NCBI GenBank assembly: GCA_019694165.1
Contig: JAIBCL010000001.1
Span: forward strand, 558,001-622,000
Reading direction: 5' to 3'
Origin: Verrucomicrobiaceae bacterium
Lineage (GTDB): Bacteria > Verrucomicrobiota > Verrucomicrobiia > Verrucomicrobiales > Verrucomicrobiaceae
Length of the DNA stretch: 64,000 bases
Of this stretch, positions 33,572 to 42,873 are shown in pieces (the first letter of the stretch is position 1; each line of letters opens with the position of its first letter). The notes under the pieces are model-generated. The model did not search any database, had not been told where the DNA came from, and saw nothing but the letters and a program-made list of their open reading frames with translations. Both the position numbers and the translations under genes were made by a program.

Positions 33572-35710
33572 TCATTCGGTCTTGTCCTGCGCTGGTGCGG
33601 AGCCAGGCGCATCTCTTTTGCCCAGCAGCCGGTCCAGCAGCTTTGTCAGCAGTCCCCGGCGACGTGACAGCTCGGCGATTTTCTTCTCACGCTTGCGCAG
33701 TTTGTCTTTGAGAGACTTGCGTTCACTTTGGAGCTTTTCGATCTGCTGCCGCCTCCGCTCGAGCCAGTCGTTGAGCGTAGCGACATGCGCACAAAGTTCT
33801 TCGACACGAGAAGGTTTGCGTGGTGCCACGGTCCCGTCTGCGAGCAAACCCCAACCGCCGAAGGCCGGCATCATCATGATCGTGCGGAAAAACGCGGCGC
33901 GTGCCGGCCCCTCACGCGAAGAATCCGATGTCAGACGCTGCAGCGACGAGTAAAGCGGCTTCCCGGCCTGCTGCCAGTTGAACACCTGCCGGTGAAAACG
34001 CAGCGAATTGCGCTGCATCACGAACAATGCCTCGCGGTCACCGGATAGTCTGGCGACTGCTTCCACAAACTGACCGGCGTCGTTGATGTCGGCAGCCAGG
34101 CCATTGCCCGCCTCGTAGATGCATTCCTCCACGAAGACAAGTTTGTTCGCCAGAATCGCCAGGCCGGCCGTGCAGTATTGAGAGAGCTTGTTTGGACAGC
34201 AGAAAGTGTTGTTCGGCCCGATCGCCTCATATGGAATGAGGCCCACATGCGCCTCTCGAGCCGCACGCACCATCTCCTCTTCCTTCACCGGATCGAGGAA
34301 GAATATCCTCCGGTCCAGCAAGCCTGACTCACGGGCCAGCGACGCCAGCTCCGGGTAGATGCCCGCCCTGTGGCCGCGGAAATGAAGGATGGCGTTCTCG
34401 GGCGTGTGCGGCCAGAGTTTCACCAGTTTCTCAAGCCCGCGCTCCTCGGCATAGTTCCCCATGAAGAGAAAGATGGTCCGGTCGCCACTATCTTTGACGA
34501 CGGCAGGCTCGGCATCCCCAGATCCGGTCAGAGGTTCACAATTCGGCACACTGCCGAAGGGCACGCCGAACACCTCGCTCATGTGGCTGGCGAGAGGGCG
34601 TGACACGGTGAACACGGCATCGCATTCGGCAATCAACTGGCGCTCCACTCCGCGCCAAAACTCACGCTCCCAGGTGCTGAAACGAGGAAAACTCTCCGAC
34701 CAGAATTCGTGCGAGTCGTAGATGAGCGGCACCTTCCACATTCTCTTGAGAATGCAGGCCGGCAACAGGCTGTCTGGATCAGAGGCGACGAGCGCATCAA
34801 TGCGCTCGAATCGCACCGCAGCGTGAAGCAGGGCCGCGCCGCAGACGGCGAAGTGGCGGCACAGCGAGGAAAAATCCACGTCCCTCACGTCCGCAGCGGA
34901 AGGGCCGCAGACGGAACCGCTTCGCGGCTGGCGCAGTCTGCCGATGGCATCCAATCGGCACCAGAGCGCCGCAGCCGGCCCCGTCTCCTCATCGGCCAGA
35001 ACCTCCCAGCCCGCTGCCTTCCCATCAAAGCACGCCAGATTCTCGGTCACGACAAGGCGCCCGCCCTCGGTGATCTCGACGGACTCTGCCAGGGGATCAT
35101 CGGGTTGATTCGAACAGCCCAGGGTGTGAACGATCATGCCCTCGGGCGCAAACGCCGCCACCCAGCCGATGCGTGGATCTTTGTGCGGCGCATGCGCACA
35201 AAGCTGCAGTACATGGACGGAGGTCGTGGCACCGCACGGCAAAATTCTTGCGCGATTGCCCTTCTCCGCCTCGGACTGCGCCACCAGGTTGTCGAGAGCA
35301 TCGGCCGTCCATGGTTCCGTCACGATTCGAAAACCATTCTCCTTCGCAAACGACAAAACGTCGATCTGTTCGCCCCCGATCCCGCGGCGCAGCAGAATCT
35401 TCACTCCCTGGAAGCCTGCCAGCGACGCCGGCATATACCCTGCCACCTCGTCAAAGGCGTCGAAGTCTCCAGCAAGCGAGTCATGGAGGATGATCCCGTC
35501 GCAGTCCACCCAGTCCCACGACGGATCAAGGGTGAGAGGCCCCGGCCAGCCGAAAAAATTAAAGACGTCGATGCGGTGCGTCGATCCAAGCTGAAGCGAG
35601 CGCAGCTCGTCAGTCGCTCTGCTGTCCGCCGCTTCGTCGATGCGGCAGAGAAGAAAAAGCCTCCCTGTAAGATGGGCCGCCTTTGTCGTTCTGGCCTGAG
35701 CGCTGTTCAT
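33572..35710 (-). CDS. Large GT4-type glycosyltransferase with N-terminal extra region and coiled-coil tail
   Basis: ATG 35710 (MNSAQARTT) gives 712 residues; the frame upstream overlaps the asparagine synthetase gene and was not used. Residues 1 to about 260 are an extra domain that starts like a GT-B N-terminal half (GRLFLLCRID) and contains DWVDCDGIILHDSL. Residues about 270-600 form a GT-B module with IYDSHEFWSES, FLFMGNYAEERGLEKLV and NTFCCPNKLSQYCTAGLAIL, a GT4-like donor loop. The last 80 residues are a basic coiled coil (RRQQIEKLQSERKSLKDKL). It probably descends from two half-modules or carries a second acceptor domain. It lies 34 bases downstream of asnB-type 35745. Confidence 0.8.
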   Translation of the reverse strand: MNSAQARTTKAAHLTGRLFLLCRIDEAADSRATDELRSLQLGSTHRIDVFNFFGWPGPLTLDPSWDWVDCDGIILHDSLAGDFDAFDEVAGYMPASLAGFQGVKILLRRGIGGEQIDVLSFAKENGFRIVTEPWTADALDNLVAQSEAEKGNRARILPCGATTSVHVLQLCAHAPHKDPRIGWVAAFAPEGMIVHTLGCSNQPDDPLAESVEITEGGRLVVTENLACFDGKAAGWEVLADEETGPAAALWCRLDAIGRLRQPRSGSVCGPSAADVRDVDFSSLCRHFAVCGAALLHAAVRFERIDALVASDPDSLLPACILKRMWKVPLIYDSHEFWSESFPRFSTWEREFWRGVERQLIAECDAVFTVSRPLASHMSEVFGVPFGSVPNCEPLTGSGDAEPAVVKDSGDRTIFLFMGNYAEERGLEKLVKLWPHTPENAILHFRGHRAGIYPELASLARESGLLDRRIFFLDPVKEEEMVRAAREAHVGLIPYEAIGPNNTFCCPNKLSQYCTAGLAILANKLVFVEECIYEAGNGLAADINDAGQFVEAVARLSGDREALFVMQRNSLRFHRQVFNWQQAGKPLYSSLQRLTSDSSREGPARAAFFRTIMMMPAFGGWGLLADGTVAPRKPSRVEELCAHVATLNDWLERRRQQIEKLQSERKSLKDKLRKREKKIAELSRRRGLLTKLLDRLLGKRDAPGSAPAQDKTE

Positions 35711-35744
35711 CCCGTGCGGCGAAGGTGCGGTTCTCTCGCCTGCG

Positions 35745-37676
35745 TCACGAAGCAGATGCATGTGCCTCCGCAGCCAGCTTGCGGAAATGCGGCTGCCTGT
35801 CGTGAAACTCCCGCTGCCACAATTCCAACGAGAGCAGCCCCCACAGAGTACGGCCAAACGCGGGCTCCTTCCCAAGCCGGGACGCAACTCTTGCATTGTC
35901 CACGAACGGACGCGACTTCGCCTGCCGGCTGGTCAAGACATCGAGCACGAACTCGCGCGCCTCACCCTTGCTCCACTCGGAAAAGGGCGTCGGGAAACCC
36001 ATCTTGTCCTTGCGCGCAACCACGGACTCCGGCAACAGCGGCGCCACCACTTTCTTGAAGACGTGCTTCATGTCACCGTTGGCGAACTTCACCCTGGCCG
36101 GGATGGTGGCCGCGAGTTCGACAAGCGGATGATCGAGCAACGGCACGCGGGACTCGAGACCGTGCGCCATGCTCATCCGGTCCTCCACTTGCAGCAGCGC
36201 GGGCAGCAGCGTCTTGAAGTCGAAGTGTGTCATCAAATCAAAGTAGCTTTCGTGGTGAACATTGTCGCCGTGAAATATCCGCCGGAAGCTTTCAAAGGCG
36301 CAGTAGTCGCCAAACACCTCCCAGCGGATCTCATCACCGAGCATCGGGGAACGGTTGATCAGGCGGAAGTAGCGCCGGTCCATGTCATCGAAGAGTCCTT
36401 CACGCCAGAACTCCTGGAGCATCGGCTTGTAGGGCCGCAGCGCCGTCAGGTTCGGGATGATCGACTCGTAAGTCACGATGTATTGGGCATTGCCCGATGT
36501 CCCGTCGATGGCGGCTTTCAAGCACTGCTCGAAATAGGCGATCAAGTAGCGCACGTAGCCGCCGAAAACCTCATCCCCTCCCTGCCCGCCGAGCACCACC
36601 TTCCGGTGCCGGGCGGCGAGCGCTGAGACCATGTACTGCGAGAACGATCCGGGACCGGCCACGGGAAAGTCAAGATGACGGATGGTGTCCCCAATGTGCT
36701 TGATGAAATCGCCGCAGGTAATTTCCATCTCATGAAGCCGGAAGCCGTTTTGCCGCGCCACTTCGCGGGCATGGTGGCTCTCGTCGTATTGCGCTCCGAG
36801 GGCAAACTTGCCCACAAAGCCCTCCATTCCACAGCCAGGCACCATGCGCACAGCGGCAGCGGCGATCGCGCTGGAGTCCAGTCCGCCGGAGACATAAGCA
36901 CCCACAGGCACGTCGCTGCGGAGATGCAGCCGGACGGAATCCTCCAGCTTCTCGCTGAGCCGCTCCTCAAACTCAGCCTCCGTGCCCTTCAAATCGAGGT
37001 TGTAGAAGACGTCCCAGTACCGCTTCGGCACCGGCGCCCCCTCCGCACTCAGGGCAAGAGTGTGCCCTGGAAGCAGTTCCTGGACACCGCGAAACAACGT
37101 CTTGCCATGAAGGCAGAACTGGAAAGTCAGGTAATCGCGGAGTCCGTCGAAATCCGTGGCGATCTCCGGGACGAACGGCAGCAGGGCCTTGATCTCGGAG
37201 GCGAAGCGGAAGACTCCGCCTTGAGATGTGAAGTAAAACGGCTTGATGCCAAACCGGTCGCGCGCGCAGAAAAGCTCCCTCCGGCGCTCATCCCAGATGG
37301 CGAAGGCAAACATGCCGCGAAAATGGCTGACGCAATCCGGCCCCCATTTCTCGTAGGCCCTGAGGATGACTTCGGTGTCCGACCGTGTGTGAAACCGGTG
37401 CGCACCGAGTTCATCGCGAAGCTCGATGTAGTTGTAGATTTCCCCGTTGAAGCTCACCCAATTCCCGTGCTCGTCTCCCATGGGCTGGGCGCCGCTCTCG
37501 ATGTCGATGATGCTCAACCTGCGGTGGGCGAGTCCGGCGCCGCCGTCGGGATGAAGCCAAACGCCCTCTCCGTCAGGACCGCGATGCGCGAGCAGCGCGT
37601 TCATCACACGCAGAGACGCCGCGCCGCCACGCACGGGTTCGGAATTGAGGGAGAAGAATCCGGCAATGCCACACAT
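35745..37676 (-). CDS. asnB: Asparagine synthase (glutamine-hydrolysing) family protein
   Basis: ATG 37676 places Cys2 next to the initiator (MCGIAGFF), as the Ntn glutaminase needs; the frame upstream was excluded. Length is 643 residues. FNGEIYNYIELRDEL, ARDRFGIKPFYF and SGGLDSSA (263-268 for the loop) are intact. DRMSMAHGLESRVPLLDH is the C-terminal family signature. It closely fits the AsnB/WbpS-like group (TIGR01536) used in glycan loci, so a sugar-acid or other glycan amide is possible, as is plain asparagine synthesis. It is divergent from the AsnB-glycosyltransferase fusion across 160 bases. Confidence 0.92.
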   Translation of the reverse strand: MCGIAGFFSLNSEPVRGGAASLRVMNALLAHRGPDGEGVWLHPDGGAGLAHRRLSIIDIESGAQPMGDEHGNWVSFNGEIYNYIELRDELGAHRFHTRSDTEVILRAYEKWGPDCVSHFRGMFAFAIWDERRRELFCARDRFGIKPFYFTSQGGVFRFASEIKALLPFVPEIATDFDGLRDYLTFQFCLHGKTLFRGVQELLPGHTLALSAEGAPVPKRYWDVFYNLDLKGTEAEFEERLSEKLEDSVRLHLRSDVPVGAYVSGGLDSSAIAAAAVRMVPGCGMEGFVGKFALGAQYDESHHAREVARQNGFRLHEMEITCGDFIKHIGDTIRHLDFPVAGPGSFSQYMVSALAARHRKVVLGGQGGDEVFGGYVRYLIAYFEQCLKAAIDGTSGNAQYIVTYESIIPNLTALRPYKPMLQEFWREGLFDDMDRRYFRLINRSPMLGDEIRWEVFGDYCAFESFRRIFHGDNVHHESYFDLMTHFDFKTLLPALLQVEDRMSMAHGLESRVPLLDHPLVELAATIPARVKFANGDMKHVFKKVVAPLLPESVVARKDKMGFPTPFSEWSKGEAREFVLDVLTSRQAKSRPFVDNARVASRLGKEPAFGRTLWGLLSLELWQREFHDRQPHFRKLAAEAHASAS

Positions 37677-37836
37677 CGGGTCATGTCTATACCAGCCATG
37701 AGGCGCGCGCCACCGGGTCCTTGCTCCATTGAGCGCCATGCACGATGCGGGCACCGGCCGGCCGATTCCACGCCTCCGCAAGTTTCACTGGCAAAGGCCC
37801 CTGTCCTGCTTAAACGCAGGCCACCAGTTTCTCCTC

Positions 37837-40800
37837 ATGTGCGGCATCGTCGGCGTATTCAGCAGTTCAAAGACCGTCAAGGCATCCTCTGTGGCGCCGG
37901 CGTTGAGTGTGCTGAGGCATCGCGGGCCCGATGACGAAGGACTGCTCATCCACGACACCGCCCGGCGTGAGACGACGCTCCTCGGCGGTGATGACACTCC
38001 GCCGGAACTCGGCCTCCGGCACTGGCGCGATGCGGGAGACGCGGCGGGCCACATCATCCTCGGTCACCGACGGCTCTCCATCCTCGATCTCTCCCCGCGC
38101 GGCCATCAGCCGATGGTTTCGGCGGACGGCACCTGCTGGATCGTCTTCAACGGCGAGATCTACAATTACGTGGAACTGCGCGACGAGCTGCGCGCGCTGG
38201 GCCACGAGTTTCACACCGGATCGGACACCGAGGTCATCCTCCACGCCTGGCAGCAGTGGGGGCGCGACTGTCTCGGGCGGTTCAATGGTGACTGGGCCTT
38301 CTGCATCCTCGACACCCGCGAGGCCATGCCCACGATCTTTCTCGCGCGCGACCGCTACGGCATCAAGCCGCTGTTTTTCGCGCGGACTGACGATGCGTTC
38401 TGGTTCGCTTCCGAGGCGAAGGCCCTCGTCGGGCACGCCGTGCCCTTCAAGCCCCGCGAGCACGCCGTGGTGCGCTTTCTCTTCGGCGGCGAGCTGCCGC
38501 CGGGCAATGGCAGCGACACCTTTTTTGAAAACATCCAGCAGCTCCCGCCGGGCGAGGCCATCACCGTGCGGCCCGACGGCGTGGAGCGCCTGCTCTGGTA
38601 TGACCTGCGCGCGGCGGCGGAAAAAATCGCGCACCCCGATGGTACGGCTGCGGTGGATCAGATGGCGCGGCAGGTGGACTCGGCCGTGAAGCTCCGTCTG
38701 CGCGCGGATGTGCCGGTGGGCAGTTGCCTCAGCGGCGGCGTGGACTCCTCCTCCATCGTCGGCACGATGCGCGGCCTGCTCGACGCCGGTGGCGGCGGCG
38801 CGCTGCACACCTTTAGCGCGGTGTATCGCGAGCAGGGGAACTTCAACGAGTCGGAGTGGATCAAGCAGGTCGTGGCGCACAGCCGCTCCACCGCGCACTA
38901 TCTCTACCCGGACGACGTGCCGCTCACCGAGATGTTCGACCGCATGGTGTGGCATCAGGACGAGCCGTTCCAGACTGCCAGCATCTTCGCCCAATGGTGC
39001 GTGATGCGTGAAGCGCGCAAAGAAGGCGTCACCGTCCTGCTCGACGGCCAGGCTGCGGACGAACTCTTCGGCGGCTACCAGCCGGGATCGTACCAGGAGC
39101 AGTTTCTCGAATGGCTCCAGCAACGCGCCTGGGGCCGCTTCCTGCGCGAGTGGGTGCGGCGCAAGTTCGCCACACGGCACTCGTGGTTCGCGGTCATCCG
39201 CGAGCTGTGCCAGAGCCTGGTGAGCGGCGCGACGGGCGCGCTCTGGGTGAAGCAGGAGCGCTTTCACCTGGAGACGCTGCTGCGCGAGACGGCGCTGCGG
39301 CAGGACGTCGTGGACCGCTGGTTCAGTCCGCCGCCGCCGCTGGACCTGGCGAAGCTGGCAGAGGAAGAAACCGCCGCCCGCCAGAAGCTGGCGGAGCATC
39401 GGGAGAAGCTCGCGAAATGGACGAAGAGTCTGGCTGCCTCCAGATCCGGGCAGGAAGGCCGGCGTGACGAAACCGGGAAGCTCGAGCGCCAGATCGCCGC
39501 CAAGCGTCAGCACATCGAGTCGAACATGAGAAAACTCGAAGGGCTGGCCGACAAGCGGCGGCGCTGGCTCGACCAACAGGCCGTCAAGTCCGGCAGCCTC
39601 CGCGGCCGGCTGCTCGCGCTGCCGGCGGACATTGAGCGCGCCTGGCAGCGGCTCCGGCGCAATCCCCGCCACTGCCTGCGGGACTATCTGCTCGGGCAGA
39701 CGCGCAACACCAGCCTGCCGCACCTGCTGCGCTTTGAGGACCGCAACTCGATGGCCTTCTCCGTCGAGGCGCGCGTGCCGTTCACGGATCATCAGCTGGT
39801 CGAGTGGGCCTTCAGCCACGCCAACGAGTTCAAGATTCACCAGGGCTGGACCAAGTGGGTGCTGCGCGAGGCCATGCACGGCCGCGCGCCTTCTTCCGTG
39901 CTCTGGCGGCGCGACAAGACCGGGTTTGAAACGCCGGACATCACCATGACGCGCCGGCTCATCGAGCACCGCGCCCTGCATCCGGCGCAGTCGGAATTCC
40001 TCCGCCGCTACCTCGATGCGGAGCGCGTCACCGCGATGTGCCGGCGGCTCGAAGACGGCACGGCCACGCGCGATGACGCGCGGCTCGTCTGGCGCTGGCT
40101 GGTGCTCGACTCATGGCACGCGCAATTCACCAAGGCCGGTGCCGCGATTGCCGCTGACGCGACGGAGTCCGCCGCGCCGCCACCGGTCGAGTTGGCCCAG
40201 ACACAACTTGAGGAAGCCCCCGCCGTCACCACCGGCGACGGCGTGACTGCGGCCGCCACGCCCGCCAGGAAGCGCATCTGCATCATCGCCTTCAGCCCCA
40301 CGGCGATGGATGCGCGCGTGCAAAGACAGGCGCGCGCGCTTTCGAAGACCTGGGAGGTGACCGTGGCGGGCTTCGGCCGCAATCCCTTCACGGCGCAGGA
40401 CGACGTTCGCTGGCACGAGCTGCTGCTCGACGATCCGGGCCGCCTCATCCCGCTGCGGATGCAAGGCGTGCGCTTGTGGCTGTCCCGCTGGTTCCCGCGG
40501 CTGCTGGAGACTTACCAGCTCGAGTTTGCCCACTTCCGGCACGCCTGGCATCTGGTGCACTCGGCCAATTTCGACGTCGTCTATTGCAATGACGTGGACA
40601 CGCTGATGCTCGGCGTGGCCGCGCGGCGGGACCATCCGCCGACGAAGATCATCCTCGACCTCCACGAGTATCCCACGCGCGAGCTCGACTCCCGCGGCGG
40701 CGGCGAGTCGCACGAATGGCTGAAGGTGCGCAAGCCGCTGGTGACCGGCATCATGAAGAACTTCAGCCCGCTGGCCGACGGCACGCTCACCGTCACGCCC

Positions 40801-41496
40801 ACCTTCGTGCCGCTGTTCGTCGAAGAGTTCGGCATGAAGGCGCCCGTGGTGATCTGCAATGCGCCGGACTACGTGCCGCTGCCGCCGAGGACGCGCCCGC
40901 CTGACGGCAAGGTACGCCTCATTCATCACGGCGCGTGCTCCAGCTTCCGCAAGCTCGAGCTGATGATCCAGGCCATGGCGTGGCTTGACGACCGCTTCAC
41001 GCTGGACTTCATGCTCGTGGGCACGGAACGTGACTACGACGCCTTCCTGCGCCGCGAGGCCGCGAAGCTGCGTCCGGGCCGCGTGAACTTCCTCCGGCCC
41101 GTGCCGCCGGACCGGATCGCCGCGACCATCTCGCACTACGACATCGGCGTCTTCCTGCTGCGGCCGGATTTGTTCAACTACGAGCACGCGCTGCCGAACA
41201 AGTTCTTCGACTTCATCGCCGCGGGCCTCGGCGTGGCCATCGGTCCCACGCCGCCGATGGCCAGGCTCACCCGCGAGCACGGCATCGGCTGGATCGCCGA
41301 CGACTTCGAGCCGCGCACCTTTGCCGCGATGCTCGGACGGCTGACGGCTGAAGAAATCGCCGAAAAGCAGGCGGCCTCCCGCAGGCTCAGTGAAACCCTC
41401 AACGCGGCCACCGAGATGGCGAAGCTCGTCGCGTTCGTCGATCAAGTGGCACGCGGGCCGGAGGCCGCGCGCACGCCGGACGCCGACGAGGCCTGA
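37837..41496 (+). CDS. Fusion of asparagine-synthetase-type amidotransferase and GT4-type glycosyltransferase
   Basis: This 1219-residue protein starts MCGIVGVF at ATG 37837 with Cys2 in place. Residues 1 to about 760 are a complete AsnB: FNGEIYNYVELRDEL, ARDRYGIKPLFF, SGGVDSSS at 299-306 and DGQAADELFGGY. The family signature NSMAFSVEARVPFTDHQL comes after an unusual charged coiled-coil insert at about residues 506-580. A Pro/Ala/Thr-rich linker (about 765-810) leads to a GT-B domain. That domain starts KRICIIAFSPTAMDARVQRQ, has DLHEYPTRELDSR, and ends with LPNKFFDFIAAGLGVAIG, a GT4-like donor loop. One polypeptide may thus amidate and transfer a sugar, or hold both enzymes in an assembly. 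Confidence 0.93.
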   Translation: MCGIVGVFSSSKTVKASSVAPALSVLRHRGPDDEGLLIHDTARRETTLLGGDDTPPELGLRHWRDAGDAAGHIILGHRRLSILDLSPRGHQPMVSADGTCWIVFNGEIYNYVELRDELRALGHEFHTGSDTEVILHAWQQWGRDCLGRFNGDWAFCILDTREAMPTIFLARDRYGIKPLFFARTDDAFWFASEAKALVGHAVPFKPREHAVVRFLFGGELPPGNGSDTFFENIQQLPPGEAITVRPDGVERLLWYDLRAAAEKIAHPDGTAAVDQMARQVDSAVKLRLRADVPVGSCLSGGVDSSSIVGTMRGLLDAGGGGALHTFSAVYREQGNFNESEWIKQVVAHSRSTAHYLYPDDVPLTEMFDRMVWHQDEPFQTASIFAQWCVMREARKEGVTVLLDGQAADELFGGYQPGSYQEQFLEWLQQRAWGRFLREWVRRKFATRHSWFAVIRELCQSLVSGATGALWVKQERFHLETLLRETALRQDVVDRWFSPPPPLDLAKLAEEETAARQKLAEHREKLAKWTKSLAASRSGQEGRRDETGKLERQIAAKRQHIESNMRKLEGLADKRRRWLDQQAVKSGSLRGRLLALPADIERAWQRLRRNPRHCLRDYLLGQTRNTSLPHLLRFEDRNSMAFSVEARVPFTDHQLVEWAFSHANEFKIHQGWTKWVLREAMHGRAPSSVLWRRDKTGFETPDITMTRRLIEHRALHPAQSEFLRRYLDAERVTAMCRRLEDGTATRDDARLVWRWLVLDSWHAQFTKAGAAIAADATESAAPPPVELAQTQLEEAPAVTTGDGVTAAATPARKRICIIAFSPTAMDARVQRQARALSKTWEVTVAGFGRNPFTAQDDVRWHELLLDDPGRLIPLRMQGVRLWLSRWFPRLLETYQLEFAHFRHAWHLVHSANFDVVYCNDVDTLMLGVAARRDHPPTKIILDLHEYPTRELDSRGGGESHEWLKVRKPLVTGIMKNFSPLADGTLTVTPTFVPLFVEEFGMKAPVVICNAPDYVPLPPRTRPPDGKVRLIHHGACSSFRKLELMIQAMAWLDDRFTLDFMLVGTERDYDAFLRREAAKLRPGRVNFLRPVPPDRIAATISHYDIGVFLLRPDLFNYEHALPNKFFDFIAAGLGVAIGPTPPMARLTREHGIGWIADDFEPRTFAAMLGRLTAEEIAEKQAASRRLSETLNAATEMAKLVAFVDQVARGPEAARTPDADEA

Positions 41497-41505
41497 GCAC
41501 GGCGC

Positions 41506-42873
41506 TCACCGGTCGCTCGGCTTCGGCACGAGATGCGCACCGATCTGGATGAGCCGCGGCGGCGCGCCCGCATCCGCCGGCACGCTCACCCGGCACTCGC
41601 AGTCGCGCACGGCCTGCTCCGAGCGCGGAATGAAGGACAGCCACGACACATCGGGCACCGACGAGTGCCACGCGCGCGCCACCGGCGATTCGCTCGAGCC
41701 GTCGGCAAACGTGAACCGGCACATGGCGGACGTGCTGGCATGAGCGCCGGCAAACACGACGAGCAGCTCTTTCACCGCCGCCGCATGGTCCCGTGCGTGC
41801 AGCGCGAAGCCGCGCGTGGCGCCCGGCTCGATCGCGATGCCCTCGCCCGCCGCGACAGCCCGCCAGTTCAGCACGCGGTTCCAGTCACCTTTGCCATCGC
41901 CGTCGATCGCGAAAAAAGTGCGCGTGGGATTGATGCCCAGCGGCGCGGCGGGGATGATTTCGATTTCACGCAGGGCGGCCAGATCGAGCGCGCCGCCGCC
42001 CTCGCGGCCGAACTGCAGCGCGACGCACTCGCGCGGCTCGTCGAGAAAGAGGAACTGCTCGCTGGGCGGCTCGCGATGATACTTCAGCACCGGCGGCGCG
42101 AGAGCATGCTCCTCGCGCCTGCCGTCGGCTGAAGTCAAAGCGGCGCGCAGCGGCAGCGGCTCACCCGCATTCGCGCCGACGTGAACGGCGGAGATGAGCA
42201 CCGGCTGCGGCCAGCGGCATTCGAGGGCGCCTTTGAGATTCGCGGGCGCCACGCCGCCGAGGCCGGACGGCCTGGCGATTTGAACAGAACGGCCATCTTC
42301 TGTTGCGACAGACAATGCGGCATGGGCGGCGAGATTCGGGCTGAAGCTGAAGCGGTTCGCGAACATGCGGATCGGATGATGAAAGGCCTCTGAAAGATTG
42401 TCGGTGTCACAGCGCTCGCGATCGAAGCAGGCCAGCACGTAGGGAGGCATGCCGCCGGTTTCGAGCCGCCCGTAGAATTCGCGGCCGGCCTCGAAGAGCC
42501 GCAGTTGATCCGGCTGGGTGATGTCCTGGCCGCGGAGGTCCTTGGCGAAGAACACGTTGAAGTAGTGCTCATCTTCCACGAACACCGAAGGCATGGCCCG
42601 CACGGCGAAAATGAACTGCTCCACCATCGCCGGCTGCCAGATGCCGTCGACGAGGCGCCCGTATTTGCGCGGCACGTAAGTCTGCACGGCGGCCACCAGC
42701 GGCCGCTCATCCGGCACCGCCGCTTCCTCGAGCCATGCCGCCAGCGCGCTCCGCGCAGGAATCCGGCCGAAGCCGCGATGAAACTGCACGAGCACGCGCG
42801 CGCGCTCGACCGCCTCATGCAGGACGACAATCAGCACGACGGCGGCCACGACTCTGGCGGCGACGGTCTTCAT
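41506..42873 (-). CDS. Membrane-anchored protein of unknown function
   Basis: ATG 42873 (MKTVAARVV) gives 455 residues and overlaps the upstream stop (ATGA); an open frame further upstream is Arg-rich low-quality sequence. Residues 4-21 form one hydrophobic segment, a membrane anchor or uncleaved signal. The remainder is predicted extracytoplasmic and beta-rich, with FAIDGDGKGDWNRVLNW and two segments that look like carbohydrate-binding jelly rolls. No enzyme motif is recognised. Coupling with the GT39-like gene suggests it works with that membrane enzyme on a lipid-linked or surface glycan. Confidence 0.72.
   Translation of the reverse strand: MKTVAARVVAAVVLIVVLHEAVERARVLVQFHRGFGRIPARSALAAWLEEAAVPDERPLVAAVQTYVPRKYGRLVDGIWQPAMVEQFIFAVRAMPSVFVEDEHYFNVFFAKDLRGQDITQPDQLRLFEAGREFYGRLETGGMPPYVLACFDRERCDTDNLSEAFHHPIRMFANRFSFSPNLAAHAALSVATEDGRSVQIARPSGLGGVAPANLKGALECRWPQPVLISAVHVGANAGEPLPLRAALTSADGRREEHALAPPVLKYHREPPSEQFLFLDEPRECVALQFGREGGGALDLAALREIEIIPAAPLGINPTRTFFAIDGDGKGDWNRVLNWRAVAAGEGIAIEPGATRGFALHARDHAAAVKELLVVFAGAHASTSAMCRFTFADGSSESPVARAWHSSVPDVSWLSFIPRSEQAVRDCECRVSVPADAGAPPRLIQIGAHLVPKPSDR

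Noticed and set aside
37867-39981. A 704-codon reverse open frame inside the AsnB-glycosyltransferase gene
   Set aside because: Antisense to a strongly conserved AsnB; no recognised motifs and biased composition.
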